Source: Dehalococcoidia bacterium (GTDB lineage Bacteria; Chloroflexota; Dehalococcoidia; Lucifugimonadales; Australimonadaceae). From it: a stretch of DNA of 64,000 nt. This document shows, piece after piece, positions 1-8,214 of the stretch. Numbering within the stretch: position 1 is the stretch's first letter; each line of letters begins with the position of its first letter. The notes below the pieces were generated by a model. It ran no database searches, was not told where the DNA came from, and was given only the letters and a program-made list of their open reading frames with translations. The stretch is from the NCBI GenBank assembly GCA_022820645.1, contig JAJEFD010000017.1, forward strand, positions 62,001-126,000, written 5' to 3'. Both the position numbers and the translations under genes were made by a program.

Positions 1-234
1 ACGATCGTGTTCGTGGACGAGCGCTTCACCTATTACGTGAAGGGCACTGCGAAGGAGATCCCGGCTCACCTCACCGGCACAGGCGAATACTTCGCTACAA
101 TGGACGTGAGGATCACGCAGATCCTCAAGGACTTCACCGGTTCGGACGAGGAGGGGGCGTACATCATCTCCGGCATCACGTTCCACAATCCCTGGCCCAC
201 CGGAGGCCGGCCCGCCCAGACCCAACAGCCCTGA
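1..234 (+). CDS. 3' end of an unknown protein (cut by window edge)
   Basis: An open frame runs in from the left edge and stops with TGA at 232-234. The visible 77 residues contain no motif I recognise; they are soluble in character and end in a Pro/Gly/Gln-rich tail. An in-frame GTG lies at position 7, but there is no ribosome-binding site in view, so the true start is probably upstream of the window. The stop overlaps by one base the ATG of the following lipoprotein ORF, which suggests co-transcription. Function cannot be assigned. Confidence 0.5.
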   Translation, partial: TIVFVDERFTYYVKGTAKEIPAHLTGTGEYFATMDVRITQILKDFTGSDEEGAYIISGITFHNPWPTGGRPAQTQQP

Positions 235-1691
235 TGCATCGCCGCGCGCCGGAACACCCTCACCCGCCGCTCCGCGGCGACCTCTCCCCTCAAGGGAGAG
301 GCGGGAGGCGAGGTTCCTGCCTCCGCAAGAACGGCGGCGGCGCGTTCGTAATCGCGTGCACGATGCTCGTCCTTGTCCTCAGCGCATGCGTCTCCACCGA
401 CACGCCCACGCCGACGCCTGCCGGAGCGCGCGTTCCCACGCCGGGAGCGACCGCAACGCCCACAGCCGCCGTCTCCGCCCTCGTTCCATCGGCGTCGCCC
501 ACACCGACCGCAGCCGTGTCGGCGCTCGTCCCGTCCGCATCGCCCACGCCAACCGCCGCGGTGTCGGCGCTCATCCCGACGCCCACACTCGACCCGAACG
601 TGGTCCGCAATGCCTACGGCGTCGCGGTCGACGACAACTACGAGGAAGGCCTCAGCATCTACACCCCCATCTGGGAGACCGACTTCCGCTTCCACACCGT
701 TCCGTACCGCGAGATCGTCTCCGGCGGCGTGGGCCGCGACGGCATCCCGTCCATCGACGACCCAGCGTTCGTCTCGCTGACCGACGCCGGGGAATGGCTC
801 TCGGACGCAGAGCCTGTCATCGCGCTGGAAATCAACGGCGAGGCGAAGGCATACCCGCTGCAGGTCCTCCTCTGGCACGAGATCGTCAACGACGAACTCG
901 GCGGCGTGCCCGTGACCGTCACCTACTGCCCGCTCTGCAACTCCGCCGTCGTGTTCGACCGCACGCTCGACGGCACGGTCTACGACTTCGGCGTCTCCGG
1001 CAACCTGCGTAACAGCGACCTCGTCATGTGGGACCGGCAGACGCAGAGCTGGTGGCAGCAGCTTACTGGCGAGGGTATCGCGGGCGAACTCGCGGGTGCG
1101 CAACTCCGGTTCCTGCCCGCGCAGATCGTCTCGTGGGCCGCGTTCCGCGACGAATACCCGGATGGGCTGGCGCTCGACCGGCCGGGGTTCAGCCGGGCCT
1201 ACGGGCGCAACCCCTACCCCTACTACGACAACCTGGACTCGTACCCGTTCCTCTTCTACGGCGACGCCGACCCACGCCTCCCGCCCAAGGAGCGCGTCGC
1301 CGCGGTCGAGATTAACGGCGACGCTGCCGCATTCCCGTACTCGGCGCTCGCCATGGAGCGCGTGGCCCACGCCGAGGTGGGAGGCGAGGAGATCGTGGTC
1401 TTCTTCGAGTTCGGCACCAGCACCGCGCTGGGCAGCGGGGCCATCGCGGACGCCGCCGACGTCGGTGCGACGGGCGTCTTCCGTCCTGCGCTGGACGGCG
1501 ACCGGTTGACGTTCGCTTTCGATGGCGACGGGATAACGGACGGAGGCACCGGCAGCAGGTGGAACGTGCTGGGCAGGGCGGTGAGCGGCCCGCTCGCGGG
1601 GCGGCAACTCGAACGCCTGAACGCCCAGGACCACCTCTGGTTCGCGTGGGCGGCCTTCAAGCCGCACACGACGGTCTACGGCCAGGGCTGA
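234..1691 (+). CDS. DUF3179 domain-containing lipoprotein
   Basis: A 485-aa ORF. A hydrophobic stretch ends in a lipobox (Leu-Ser-Ala-Cys, Cys52), so the mature protein is probably lipid-anchored outside the membrane. It is followed by a Thr/Pro-rich linker with a 15-aa unit repeated nearly three times (about residues 78-118). The rest (about 125-485) matches my memory of DUF3179: the GLSIYTPIWETDF-like opening, the TYCPLCNSAVVFDR segment with its CxxC pair, and repeated Trp-rich segments. The biochemical role of DUF3179 is unknown. The start is uncertain: the ATG at 363 would leave only eight residues before the Cys, while ATG234 adds an N-terminus encoded by a repeat-like hairpin element. 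Confidence is high for the family and low for the start. Confidence 0.85.
   Translation: MHRRAPEHPHPPLRGDLSPQGRGGRRGSCLRKNGGGAFVIACTMLVLVLSACVSTDTPTPTPAGARVPTPGATATPTAAVSALVPSASPTPTAAVSALVPSASPTPTAAVSALIPTPTLDPNVVRNAYGVAVDDNYEEGLSIYTPIWETDFRFHTVPYREIVSGGVGRDGIPSIDDPAFVSLTDAGEWLSDAEPVIALEINGEAKAYPLQVLLWHEIVNDELGGVPVTVTYCPLCNSAVVFDRTLDGTVYDFGVSGNLRNSDLVMWDRQTQSWWQQLTGEGIAGELAGAQLRFLPAQIVSWAAFRDEYPDGLALDRPGFSRAYGRNPYPYYDNLDSYPFLFYGDADPRLPPKERVAAVEINGDAAAFPYSALAMERVAHAEVGGEEIVVFFEFGTSTALGSGAIADAADVGATGVFRPALDGDRLTFAFDGDGITDGGTGSRWNVLGRAVSGPLAGRQLERLNAQDHLWFAWAAFKPHTTVYGQG
281..301. repeat. Inverted repeat (CCTCTCCC / GGGAGAGG), dispersed-repeat type
   Basis: Perfect 8-bp arms at 281-288 and 294-301 with a 5-nt loop. 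They sit in a CCCTCACCC...CCTCTCCC context of a kind often found as dispersed intergenic repeats in GC-rich bacteria. The repeat lies inside the annotated N-terminus of the DUF3179 ORF, so part of that N-terminus may be repeat-derived or untranslated. A related CCCTCACCC/CCTCTCC string lies near 13385-13420. Confidence 0.55.
465..587 (+). repeat. 45-bp tandem repeat in the lipoprotein linker (about 2.7 copies)
   Basis: Three consecutive units beginning at 465, 510 and 555 encode Ala-Ala-Val-Ser-Ala-Leu followed by a Pro/Ser/Thr-rich tail. The third unit is partial and diverges. In-frame tandem repetition lengthens the spacer between the lipid anchor and the DUF3179 domain; copy number may vary between strains. 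Confidence 0.7.
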
Positions 1692-1701
1692 GGGGCAGGG
1701 C

Positions 1702-3183
1702 CTAGTTCCTGCCGCCGCCGAACAGGTTGCTGAAGAAGCGCGCGATGCGCTGCAGGAACCCCGGCATCGAACTGTTGGACTCGCTGGAGTCCAGCGCCCC
1801 CTGGAGAATCTGGTCGAGCGACTGCGATACGACGCTCTCGCCGCCGGTGAGGCCTGTCGCCACCACCGTGACGCGTACCTCGTCCTCCATGTTCTGGTCC
1901 GTGATCATGCCGAAGATGATGTTCGCGTGCGGGTCCACGAGGCCCTTGATGATGTCGGACGCCTCGTAGACCTCCTGCAGCGTCACGTCCGGGCCGTAGG
2001 TGATGTTCAGCAGCACCCGGGTCGCGCCTTCCACCGGAACGTGGAGCAACGGGCTCGCCATCGCCGCACGGGCGGCCTCGTACGCCCTGTCCCGGCCTCG
2101 TCCGTGGCCTATCGCCATCCAGGCGGAGCCTGCGCCGGCCATCACCGCCCGGATATCGGCGAAGTCCAGGTTGATGTCGCCGGCCACCATGACCAGTTCT
2201 GAGATGGACTGCACGCCCTGCCGGAGGACGTCGTCGGCGATACGGAAGGCGTTCTCGGCGGTCATCCGCTCGTCGGACACGGCGTAGAGCCGGTCGTTCG
2301 GGATCAGGATCAACGTGTCGACGTGCTCGCGCAGGCGTGCGATGCCTTCGTCCGCCTGCATGGAGCGCTGCTGCCCCTCGAAACCGAACGGCTTGGTGAC
2401 GACGGCTATGGTGAGCGCGCCGACCTCCTTGGCGATCTCCGCGATCACCGGCGCGGCTCCCGTTCCCGTGCCGCCGCCCATGCCGGCGGCCACGAACACG
2501 AGGTCTGTGCCGCTGAGCAGGTCGTACAGGTCCTCGCGGGACTCCTCCGCCGCCTCGCGCCCCAGCTCGGGGTTGCCGCCGACGCCGAGTCCCCGGGTGA
2601 GCCGGTCGCCGATGCGCACCTTCCTCGGAACGTCGAGCCGGATCAGGTGCTGGGCGTCCGTGTTGACCGCGATGTATTCGACGCCGGGAACGCGCTGCTG
2701 GTACATCCGGCGCACCGCGTTGGAGCCGCCGCCGCCCACGCCGACCACCTTGATGCTCGCCACGCCAAGCGTCTGGCCGAGGCCCAGCGCCGTCTTGCCG
2801 GACGGGTCGTCGTCTCCCTCGGCCCACAGCTCGTCCGGGTCCAGCTCGGCCTCGGCTTCATCCGTATACGCGCGCCGGACGAGCACTTCCCGCCCCTCCA
2901 GCAGGCGCATGAGGCGCACCCAGACAGGAGACGGGACCTCCGACGGCTTGAGGAGTCCCACCTCCAGCATGAGCAGGTCCTCGTAAGGCATCTCCAACTC
3001 ATCCGACAACTCCCGGATGCTGTATCCCTGGCGGTAGCGCATCTGCCGGAGATACGAACCGAACTGCCGCATCTCGGTCGTTATCCGTCCCGAGAGGTTG
3101 AGCCAGCGCTCGCCGGCTCCCATGGCGAAACGCACCCAAGGCCCCTTCCCTGAGCGGAAGGTAGTGGTAGGACGTTGTGTCAC
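1702..3183 (-). CDS. ftsZ: Cell division GTPase FtsZ with N-terminal HTH extension
   Basis: A 493-aa protein from the GTG at 3183, which overlaps the upstream stop as GTGA and follows a GAGGAG ribosome-binding site. Residues about 143-450 are FtsZ, the tubulin-like GTPase that forms the division ring: GGGGSNAV near 150-156, the GTP signature GGGTGTG at 236-242 and the T7-loop NLDFADI at 338-344. The C-terminus ends in a short MPGFLQ-type tail after a Ser-rich linker, resembling a degenerate version of the conserved C-terminal peptide. Residues about 38-97 read as an XRE-type helix-turn-helix (FGSYLRQMR...GYSIRELSDEL...). FtsZ usually has only a short N-terminal tail. An acidic linker (about 107-127) joins the parts. 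It is co-transcribed with the upstream sigma-like gene; no ftsA or ftsQ is near. Confidence 0.95.
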   Translation of the reverse strand: MTQRPTTTFRSGKGPWVRFAMGAGERWLNLSGRITTEMRQFGSYLRQMRYRQGYSIRELSDELEMPYEDLLMLEVGLLKPSEVPSPVWVRLMRLLEGREVLVRRAYTDEAEAELDPDELWAEGDDDPSGKTALGLGQTLGVASIKVVGVGGGGSNAVRRMYQQRVPGVEYIAVNTDAQHLIRLDVPRKVRIGDRLTRGLGVGGNPELGREAAEESREDLYDLLSGTDLVFVAAGMGGGTGTGAAPVIAEIAKEVGALTIAVVTKPFGFEGQQRSMQADEGIARLREHVDTLILIPNDRLYAVSDERMTAENAFRIADDVLRQGVQSISELVMVAGDINLDFADIRAVMAGAGSAWMAIGHGRGRDRAYEAARAAMASPLLHVPVEGATRVLLNITYGPDVTLQEVYEASDIIKGLVDPHANIIFGMITDQNMEDEVRVTVVATGLTGGESVVSQSLDQILQGALDSSESNSSMPGFLQRIARFFSNLFGGGRN

Positions 3184-3863
3184 GAAGACCGCTCCTCGGC
3201 GAACTGCGCCAGTATCCCCGCGGTCTCTCGCTGGCTCAGTCCGGCCTGCTCGCAATACATGCGGAAACGCTCCTTGGCGCGGTTCAGGCGTATCGTGATA
3301 GCCCGGTCGCTCGGCGCGTCCAGCATCACCGCCATCTCATCGGGCGTCCGGTTCAACTGGTAGCGCAGGCGCAGGGCGAAGGCGTCCCGGGGGAACTCTC
3401 CCTCGAAGCGCTGCCATAACTCAGCATTCTCCTCGAAAACCGACGACGCGCCCTCCCCGCTCTCCGCCGCCTCCTGCCTGGAACGCGCGGTTGCCTCCTC
3501 GCTCTCCCGTGCCCTGGCTTCCTTGTCCGCGGCGCTCCAGAGCTCCTTGAACCGGACCTCCACCGCGTTCACGTACCATTCCCGGATGTTCCGGGGGCTG
3601 CCCATCGTGGACACCCGGGAGAGCATCTGCAGGAGCGCATCCGCCGCGGCGTCCGTGCGGTACTCGACAGGGATCTCGTCGATTCCCCAGACGTCGGGTT
3701 CGCGGTAGATGCGCTCAGCGAGTTCGGCCGTGAGGTTCCGCACCTCCCGGATCCCGCTCTCGCGGCGTATACGATCCTGGGGCCCGTCTCCCTGCTCGTG
3801 AAGGATCACCTGGAGACGCCTGATGATCTCCTCGTCGGACTGGTAGTAGTGGCCTGTGCTCAT
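3180..3863 (-). CDS. Sigma-70-family-like regulator (ECF-like), upstream of ftsZ
   Basis: A 227-aa protein. Its C-terminal part (about 155-215) looks like sigma region 4: an ALRLRY start, then MTPDEMA-like helix, then a recognition helix followed by [14 protein letters not shown]. The middle (about 70-110, [11 protein letters not shown]...[17 protein letters not shown]) resembles a degenerate sigma region 2. A Glu/Ala/Arg-rich linker (about 115-140) separates them. I infer a DNA-binding regulator or divergent sigma factor and cannot name a target. Its stop overlaps the ftsZ GTG by 4 bp, so the two are translationally coupled, implying a role connected to division. It could instead be a non-sigma HTH protein. 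Confidence 0.6.
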   Translation of the reverse strand: MSTGHYYQSDEEIIRRLQVILHEQGDGPQDRIRRESGIREVRNLTAELAERIYREPDVWGIDEIPVEYRTDAAADALLQMLSRVSTMGSPRNIREWYVNAVEVRFKELWSAADKEARARESEEATARSRQEAAESGEGASSVFEENAELWQRFEGEFPRDAFALRLRYQLNRTPDEMAVMLDAPSDRAITIRLNRAKERFRMYCEQAGLSQRETAGILAQFAEERSS

Positions 3864-3898
3864 GCGGTTCCTGTCTCTGTGCGCAGAGTCCGCCTTAC

Positions 3899-3904
3899 AT
3901 CATA
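3899..3904 (-). promoter_or_regulatory. Candidate -10 box for the sigma-like/ftsZ operon
   Basis: On the reverse strand this reads TATGAT, about 36 nt upstream of the start codon at 3863. No good -35 hexamer lies 16-19 nt further upstream, so this is a weak call based on the -10 alone. Confidence 0.3.
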
Positions 3905-4000
3905 ACCCATCGGGCAATCCTCGGACTCCCGCCGACGCCTGCACGAATAGACAACCTTACGGCGGCGGAGCGCTTCCATCCTTCGCCGCGATGCGCGGTT

Positions 4001-4029
4001 TTGCCCGCATGTGCAGGCGATGGTAGGAT
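4001..4029 (+). promoter_or_regulatory. Promoter of the acyl-CoA carboxyltransferase gene
   Basis: TTGCCC (4001-4006), a 17-nt spacer and TAGGAT (4024-4029) fit a sigma-70-type promoter. Transcription would start near 4036, about 30 nt before the ATG at 4067. This also argues against a longer start upstream. Confidence 0.5.
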
Positions 4030-4066
4030 TCCTCAAGCGCGGCGCAGGCCGTGCTGCGGGGATGTG

Positions 4067-5629
4067 ATGACTGCCGAGAAGACCACCAACAAGGCGCTGG
4101 AAGAGCTCCGACGCCGCAAAGAGAAGATCAGTTCGTCCGAGGGGGAGGCGCGTGCGGAACAGCAACACGCACGCGGCAAACTGACCGCCCGCGAGCGCAT
4201 CGAGCTTCTCGTGGACCCCGGCTCGTTCGAGGAGCTGGGCTCGTTCGTCACCCACCGCTCCAGCGAGTTCGGCGCAGCGGACAAGAAGTTCCCCGGCGAC
4301 TCCGTCATCACCGGCTACGGAAAGATCACCGGCCGCACCGCGTACATCTACTCGCAGGACTTCACCGTCTTCGGCGGCTCGCTCTCGGAGGTCGCCGCCG
4401 AGAAGATATGCAAGGTGATGGACCTCGCCATGCGGAACGGCGCGCCCATCATCGGCATATCGGACTCGGGCGGCGCGCGCATCCAGGAGGGCGTCGTCAG
4501 CCTCGCGGGCTACGGCGAGATCTTCATGCGGAACACCCTCGCCTCCGGCGTCGTCCCGCAGATATCCGCCATCCTCGGCCCGTCAGCGGGCGGAGCGGTC
4601 TACTCGCCCGCCATCACCGACTTCACCCTGATGGTGCGGGGCATCTCCCAGATGTTCATCACCGGGCCGGACGTCATCAAGGCCGTCACCGGCGAGGAGA
4701 TCACGCACGAGGCCCTCGGCGGCGCGGACACCCACGCCACCCTCTCCGGCGTCTCCCACTTCACCCTCGACTCCGAGGAGGAGTGCATGGAGACCATCCG
4801 ATTCCTCCTCAGCTTCATCCCGCTCAACAACCTGGACGACCCGCCCATGGGCGACATGGACGACCCGGCGGACCGCGCCGACGAGGAGTTGCGCGACATC
4901 GTGCCGCAGGAGTCCGCCCGCTCCTACGACATGCTGGAGGTTATCGGGCGCGTCGTCGACCACGGCGAGTTCCTCAACATCCAGCACGAGTTCGCGCCCA
5001 ACATGATCATCGGGTTCGGACGGATGAACGGACGCAGCGTCGGCATCGTCGCGCAGCAGCCCGCGTACCTCGCGGGCGTCATCGACATCCACGCCTCGGT
5101 GAAGGCCGCGCGCTTCGTCCGCTTCTGCGACGCGTTCAACATCCCCATCATCACGTTCGCGGACGTGCCCGGGTACATGCCCGGGCAGGACCAGGAACAC
5201 CGGGGCATCATCCGGCAGGGCGCGAAACTCCTCTACGCCTATGCCGAGGCCACCGTGCCCAAGATCACCGTCGTCACCCGCAAGGCCTACGGCGGCGCGT
5301 ACGTCGTCATGGGCAGCAAGCACCTCCGCACGGACATCAACCTCGCGTGGCCGTCCGCGGAGATCGCGGTGATGGGGCCGGACGCCGCGGTCAACATCAT
5401 CCACCGGCGCCAGCTCGCCGACGCGAAAGACCCGGACGCGACCCGCGCCGAGCTCATCGAGGAGTACCGCGACAGCTTCGCGAACCCCTACCAAGCCGCC
5501 GAGCGCGGGTTCATCGACGACGTGATCGACCCGGCGCAGACGCGCCCCCGGCTCATCCACGCGCTCGAGGCCCTGCAGAACAAGCGCGACACCCTGCCGC
5601 CCAAGAAGCACGGCAACATCCCGCTGTGA
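4067..5629 (+). CDS. pccB: Acyl-CoA carboxylase carboxyltransferase (beta) subunit, propionyl-CoA type
   Basis: A 520-aa protein of the biotin-dependent carboxyltransferase family, which moves CO2 from carboxybiotin to an acyl-CoA (acetyl-, propionyl- or methylcrotonyl-CoA). Visible marks are [12 protein letters not shown] (37-48), the oxyanion motif SGGARIQEG (134-142), [12 protein letters not shown] (171-182) and [13 protein letters not shown] in the C-terminal half. Length is normal for PccB/MmdA. The start at 4067 is supported by a promoter and by the conserved N-terminus beginning just after it. No biotin carboxylase or biotin carrier gene is adjacent, so the substrate is not fixed by context; methylmalonyl-CoA decarboxylase alpha is the main alternative. 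It is coupled to a 59-aa ORF by a GTGA overlap. Confidence 0.9.
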   Translation: MTAEKTTNKALEELRRRKEKISSSEGEARAEQQHARGKLTARERIELLVDPGSFEELGSFVTHRSSEFGAADKKFPGDSVITGYGKITGRTAYIYSQDFTVFGGSLSEVAAEKICKVMDLAMRNGAPIIGISDSGGARIQEGVVSLAGYGEIFMRNTLASGVVPQISAILGPSAGGAVYSPAITDFTLMVRGISQMFITGPDVIKAVTGEEITHEALGGADTHATLSGVSHFTLDSEEECMETIRFLLSFIPLNNLDDPPMGDMDDPADRADEELRDIVPQESARSYDMLEVIGRVVDHGEFLNIQHEFAPNMIIGFGRMNGRSVGIVAQQPAYLAGVIDIHASVKAARFVRFCDAFNIPIITFADVPGYMPGQDQEHRGIIRQGAKLLYAYAEATVPKITVVTRKAYGGAYVVMGSKHLRTDINLAWPSAEIAVMGPDAAVNIIHRRQLADAKDPDATRAELIEEYRDSFANPYQAAERGFIDDVIDPAQTRPRLIHALEALQNKRDTLPPKKHGNIPL

Positions 5630-5805
5630 AATTCCTGGTCAGCCACGAGGTCCTCTACAGGACTACCGTCGAAGCCTCCAACGAGAAGGAAGCCGCCGAG
5701 GCTGCCGAAGAGCTTCCCTACGAGGAGTGGGACAGCAGCACCACCACCCGCGAGGACGTCGTCCCGCTGGAGGAGTCGCCGCTCAACCCCATGGCAGGGG
5801 GCTGA
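5626..5805 (+). CDS. Small acidic protein coupled to the carboxyltransferase
   Basis: A 59-aa ORF starting with GTG at 5626, overlapping the carboxyltransferase stop as GTGA. The sequence opens with a beta-like [17 protein letters not shown] strand pair, then a Glu/Ala-rich helix ([12 protein letters not shown]), then an acidic tail. The opening loosely resembles small DpnD/PcfM-like proteins with a VEA-x-EEA pattern, but I cannot confirm homology. The exact coupling suggests it is real and works with the carboxylase. Actinobacterial acyl-CoA carboxylases have a small epsilon subunit; whether this is an analogue is speculation. Confidence 0.55.
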   Translation: MKFLVSHEVLYRTTVEASNEKEAAEAAEELPYEEWDSSTTTREDVVPLEESPLNPMAGG

Positions 5806-5832
5806 TCCCCTCCTCCTGAGACCGGCCATAAC

Positions 5833-6840
5833 GTGAAGATACAAGCGACAGCGATCAGTGTGTTGCTGGTTCTCGTGGGTTGCACGGAAGCTGCTACGCC
5901 GACACCGACTCCAACGGCGACACCAGCACCAACGCCGACCCCTACGGCTACGCACACGCCAACGCCGGTCCCAACAGCAACGCCCACACCGGCTCCTACG
6001 GCCACGCACACCCCGACCCCGACTCCAACGGTGACGCCTGCACCAACGCCGACTCCCACGGCCACGCACACACCGACCCCGGTTCCAACAGCAACGCCTA
6101 CACCAACACCGAGACCCACGGCGACGCCTACGGCTACGCCGCTTCCTACGGCAACGCCAACGCCGGTCTTTAGAGTCAGGGTAACGAATGATCAGTTCGA
6201 TCTGATAGCAAGCGAAGCGTATGGCCTGCCGCTAACCATCAATAAACACGCGTCGGCTTTCACAGGCCGATATTGCATACATGAATCGTTCACGACAGAG
6301 CACTTCTGGAACCCGATCAGGACAGAGGAGCTGATACACGAGGTGATGGATGAGCACGTCTCACGATGGCTGCACATCCCGGCCAGGGAGAGCTCAGAAT
6401 GTGCGATAGGCAACGACAACGACTACATGGTTTTTGCCGCTGCAGCTGCATACAACGACGTGTTCGACAGCGGCTACACGTGTGATTCTCAGAACGAAGA
6501 GGGTTATTCGGAGATCGGTGGTTTTGCCAGGCTCTCAGGTGGATTGATGGCGATCTGTGATTATCATCGGTTCGAACAACGTGGAAGATTGATGAGACCC
6601 ACGGCAGTCCTGCGGGAAGTTATAGTACACGAAGTGTTGCATGCGGTATTCGGGGCGTTTCACACGAATGGACAAAGTACCATGAATAACAGCTACACCA
6701 ATGCCAGGATAACCACGAACGGGTTCATATGGAGTTTCACCAGACTGGCGCCGCAAGAGGTTGAGATATACAAGATCTACGGTAACCAGAGCGTGGTTAA
6801 TGGGCTGTCCTTGTTGGACGTGATGGAGATCGTACCCTAA
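5833..6840 (+). CDS. Lipoprotein with Thr-Pro linker and possible zinc metalloprotease domain
   Basis: A 335-aa protein from GTG 5833. A signal peptide ends in lipobox Leu-Val-Gly-Cys (Cys17). Residues about 20-112 are a Thr-Pro-Ala tract with recurring ATHTP and VPTATP units. The globular part (113-335) contains HEVLH at 266-270 with a further His at 277 and a Met at 284, resembling the HExxHxxGxxH metzincin site and Met-turn, but with one extra residue before the third His. I infer an extracytoplasmic, surface-tethered metallopeptidase-like protein; substrate unknown. The segment from about 6170 is clearly richer in A/T than its neighbours and uses codons rare elsewhere here, which hints at horizontal acquisition of that domain. 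Confidence 0.7.
   Translation: MKIQATAISVLLVLVGCTEAATPTPTPTATPAPTPTPTATHTPTPVPTATPTPAPTATHTPTPTPTVTPAPTPTPTATHTPTPVPTATPTPTPRPTATPTATPLPTATPTPVFRVRVTNDQFDLIASEAYGLPLTINKHASAFTGRYCIHESFTTEHFWNPIRTEELIHEVMDEHVSRWLHIPARESSECAIGNDNDYMVFAAAAAYNDVFDSGYTCDSQNEEGYSEIGGFARLSGGLMAICDYHRFEQRGRLMRPTAVLREVIVHEVLHAVFGAFHTNGQSTMNNSYTNARITTNGFIWSFTRLAPQEVEIYKIYGNQSVVNGLSLLDVMEIVP
5890..6168 (+). repeat. Thr-Pro-encoding low-complexity tract
   Basis: Imperfect 6- to 40-bp units of the ACNCCNACNCCN type encode the Thr-Pro-Ala linker of the lipoprotein. Larger blocks containing GCCACGCACAC recur at about 40-50 bp spacing. The composition is typical of a flexible cell-surface spacer, and such DNA is prone to slippage. 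Confidence 0.75.
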
Positions 6841-6856
6841 GACAACATGGCACGGC

Positions 6857-8080
6857 TCACCAGCCCTCGACGCCGTACCGCCTGAAGCTCACGAGCAGCC
6901 ACACCGCGATCGCTCCGGTGATGACGGCCGCGAACACCAATGCGCCCTGCACTCCGGCCACCTGCGCGATGCCTCCCGCGAGGAAGGCGGACAGACCCTC
7001 GAGCCCGCGCGTCACCTGCGTAAGGCTGCCCACTCGTCCACGATATGCAGGGTCAACAGCCAGTTGCATGTATCCGTCGCTGACGGCCTTGCTGGCCGGC
7101 GACGTCGCGCCCATAACGGCGAAGGCGCCCACGGCTACCGCAAGCGACGGAGAGAAGGCAAAGGCCGCCATCCCCAGGGCCATCGTCATCCCTCCCGCTA
7201 CCAGCGCCGTCAGGGAGCCGATACGTCCTCGCAGGGCGAGGAGCAGGACCGGGCCGACGAGCCCACCGGCCGCCCCACCGGCCAGGATCGCGCCGACCCC
7301 GGTCGCCCCGGCGTCGAGCAACTCGCCGCTGACGACCGGGACCAGAGGGTACGCGAACCCGAACAGCGCGAGCGTCGAGGTTGCGAAGAGCATCCGCAGG
7401 ATCCCCGGCTGCGCCCGCACGTAACCCAGGCCCTCGCCGATGCTCTGCAGGAACGGTGGCCTCGAGGCGGGGTCTACGACACGTCGCGGCGTCGATACGC
7501 GGAAGACGAGGAATGTCATCGTCGAGTAGAGGCCGCACTGGACGGTGAAAGCGACTTCCGGCCCGTACGTGCTGATGATTACCCCGACGATCGCGGGCAT
7601 GATGAGATGGCCGAGCTCGAACGTCGTCCTGTCAACGGCGAGGGCGTCCACGACGCGCGAGCGGCTCACCGAGTCCGCATAGATCGCCCGCCGGGCTGTC
7701 GGGCCGAAGGTGAACCCGACGCCCACGAGGAACATGTAGCCCAGCATGTGGCCGACTCCAACGTTCCCCAGGTAGAGGAGGCTCGTGAACCCGAACGACA
7801 GGAGCGTGTACCAGAGGGCATAGAGCCTGAGGATCAAAGGCCGGTGGAAACGGTCGTTGACTGCTCCCGCAATCAGTCCCACGCAGAGCATCGTCAGCGG
7901 GCGCATCCCGAGGACCGCGCCGACAGCCAGGGGCGACCCGGTCGCCTCGTAGGCCAGCCACCCGAGCGCAACGCCGTAGACGTTGTTGCCGGCGGCGTTG
8001 AACAGCGTCGCCGTTGCGAGCGGTTTGACGTTCGGCTCGCTGAGGACGCCGAATCTTCGATTCTGCCGGACGAACTTCAT
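6857..8080 (-). CDS. MFS transporter (EntS-like exporter family)
   Basis: A 407-aa membrane protein from the ATG at 8080, chosen because AGGGGGA lies just upstream; a longer frame to 8203 exists but is not membrane-like. About 10-12 hydrophobic segments span the length, with the cytoplasmic-loop signature GAVNDRFHRP after the second helix and GGMTMALGMAAF in the second half. The pattern fits the MFS_3/EntS-like group of proton-driven exporters. The substrate cannot be read from the sequence. It is divergent from the SDR gene and separated by about 134 bp, which probably holds both promoters. It is convergent with the metalloprotease-like lipoprotein. Confidence 0.85.
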   Translation of the reverse strand: MKFVRQNRRFGVLSEPNVKPLATATLFNAAGNNVYGVALGWLAYEATGSPLAVGAVLGMRPLTMLCVGLIAGAVNDRFHRPLILRLYALWYTLLSFGFTSLLYLGNVGVGHMLGYMFLVGVGFTFGPTARRAIYADSVSRSRVVDALAVDRTTFELGHLIMPAIVGVIISTYGPEVAFTVQCGLYSTMTFLVFRVSTPRRVVDPASRPPFLQSIGEGLGYVRAQPGILRMLFATSTLALFGFAYPLVPVVSGELLDAGATGVGAILAGGAAGGLVGPVLLLALRGRIGSLTALVAGGMTMALGMAAFAFSPSLAVAVGAFAVMGATSPASKAVSDGYMQLAVDPAYRGRVGSLTQVTRGLEGLSAFLAGGIAQVAGVQGALVFAAVITGAIAVWLLVSFRRYGVEGW

Positions 8081-8174
8081 GCTCCCCCTGGGACACGCCA
8101 GGCTTGACTCACTGTAACAGCAGGCGCCGTCCTCGATGTTCGGGGACCCCGTAGCGGGCGATCGAGCCGAAGCC

Positions 8175-8203
8175 TTGTACGACGCCCGGCGCCGGACTAG
8201 CAT
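8175..8203 (+). promoter_or_regulatory. Promoter of the SDR gene, possibly giving a leaderless transcript
   Basis: TTGTAC (8175-8180), a 17-nt spacer and TAGCAT (8198-8203). The ATG at 8215 is only 12 nt after the -10 box and no ribosome-binding site is visible in between, so transcription could begin at or a few bases before the start codon. Confidence 0.5.
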
Positions 8204-8214
8204 GAGCCGTTCCT

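Noticed and set aside
66-1667. Long reverse-strand open frame opposite the DUF3179 gene (and similar long antisense frames across the window)
   Set aside because: GC-rich coding DNA leaves long antisense frames open. These translate to Arg/Ala/Gly/Val-rich sequence without motifs, while the forward frame has a family match.
5890-6168. Possible CRISPR array in the Thr-Pro repeat
   Set aside because: Repeats are short, in frame and degenerate, with no spacer/repeat structure of constant length; they encode a lipoprotein linker.
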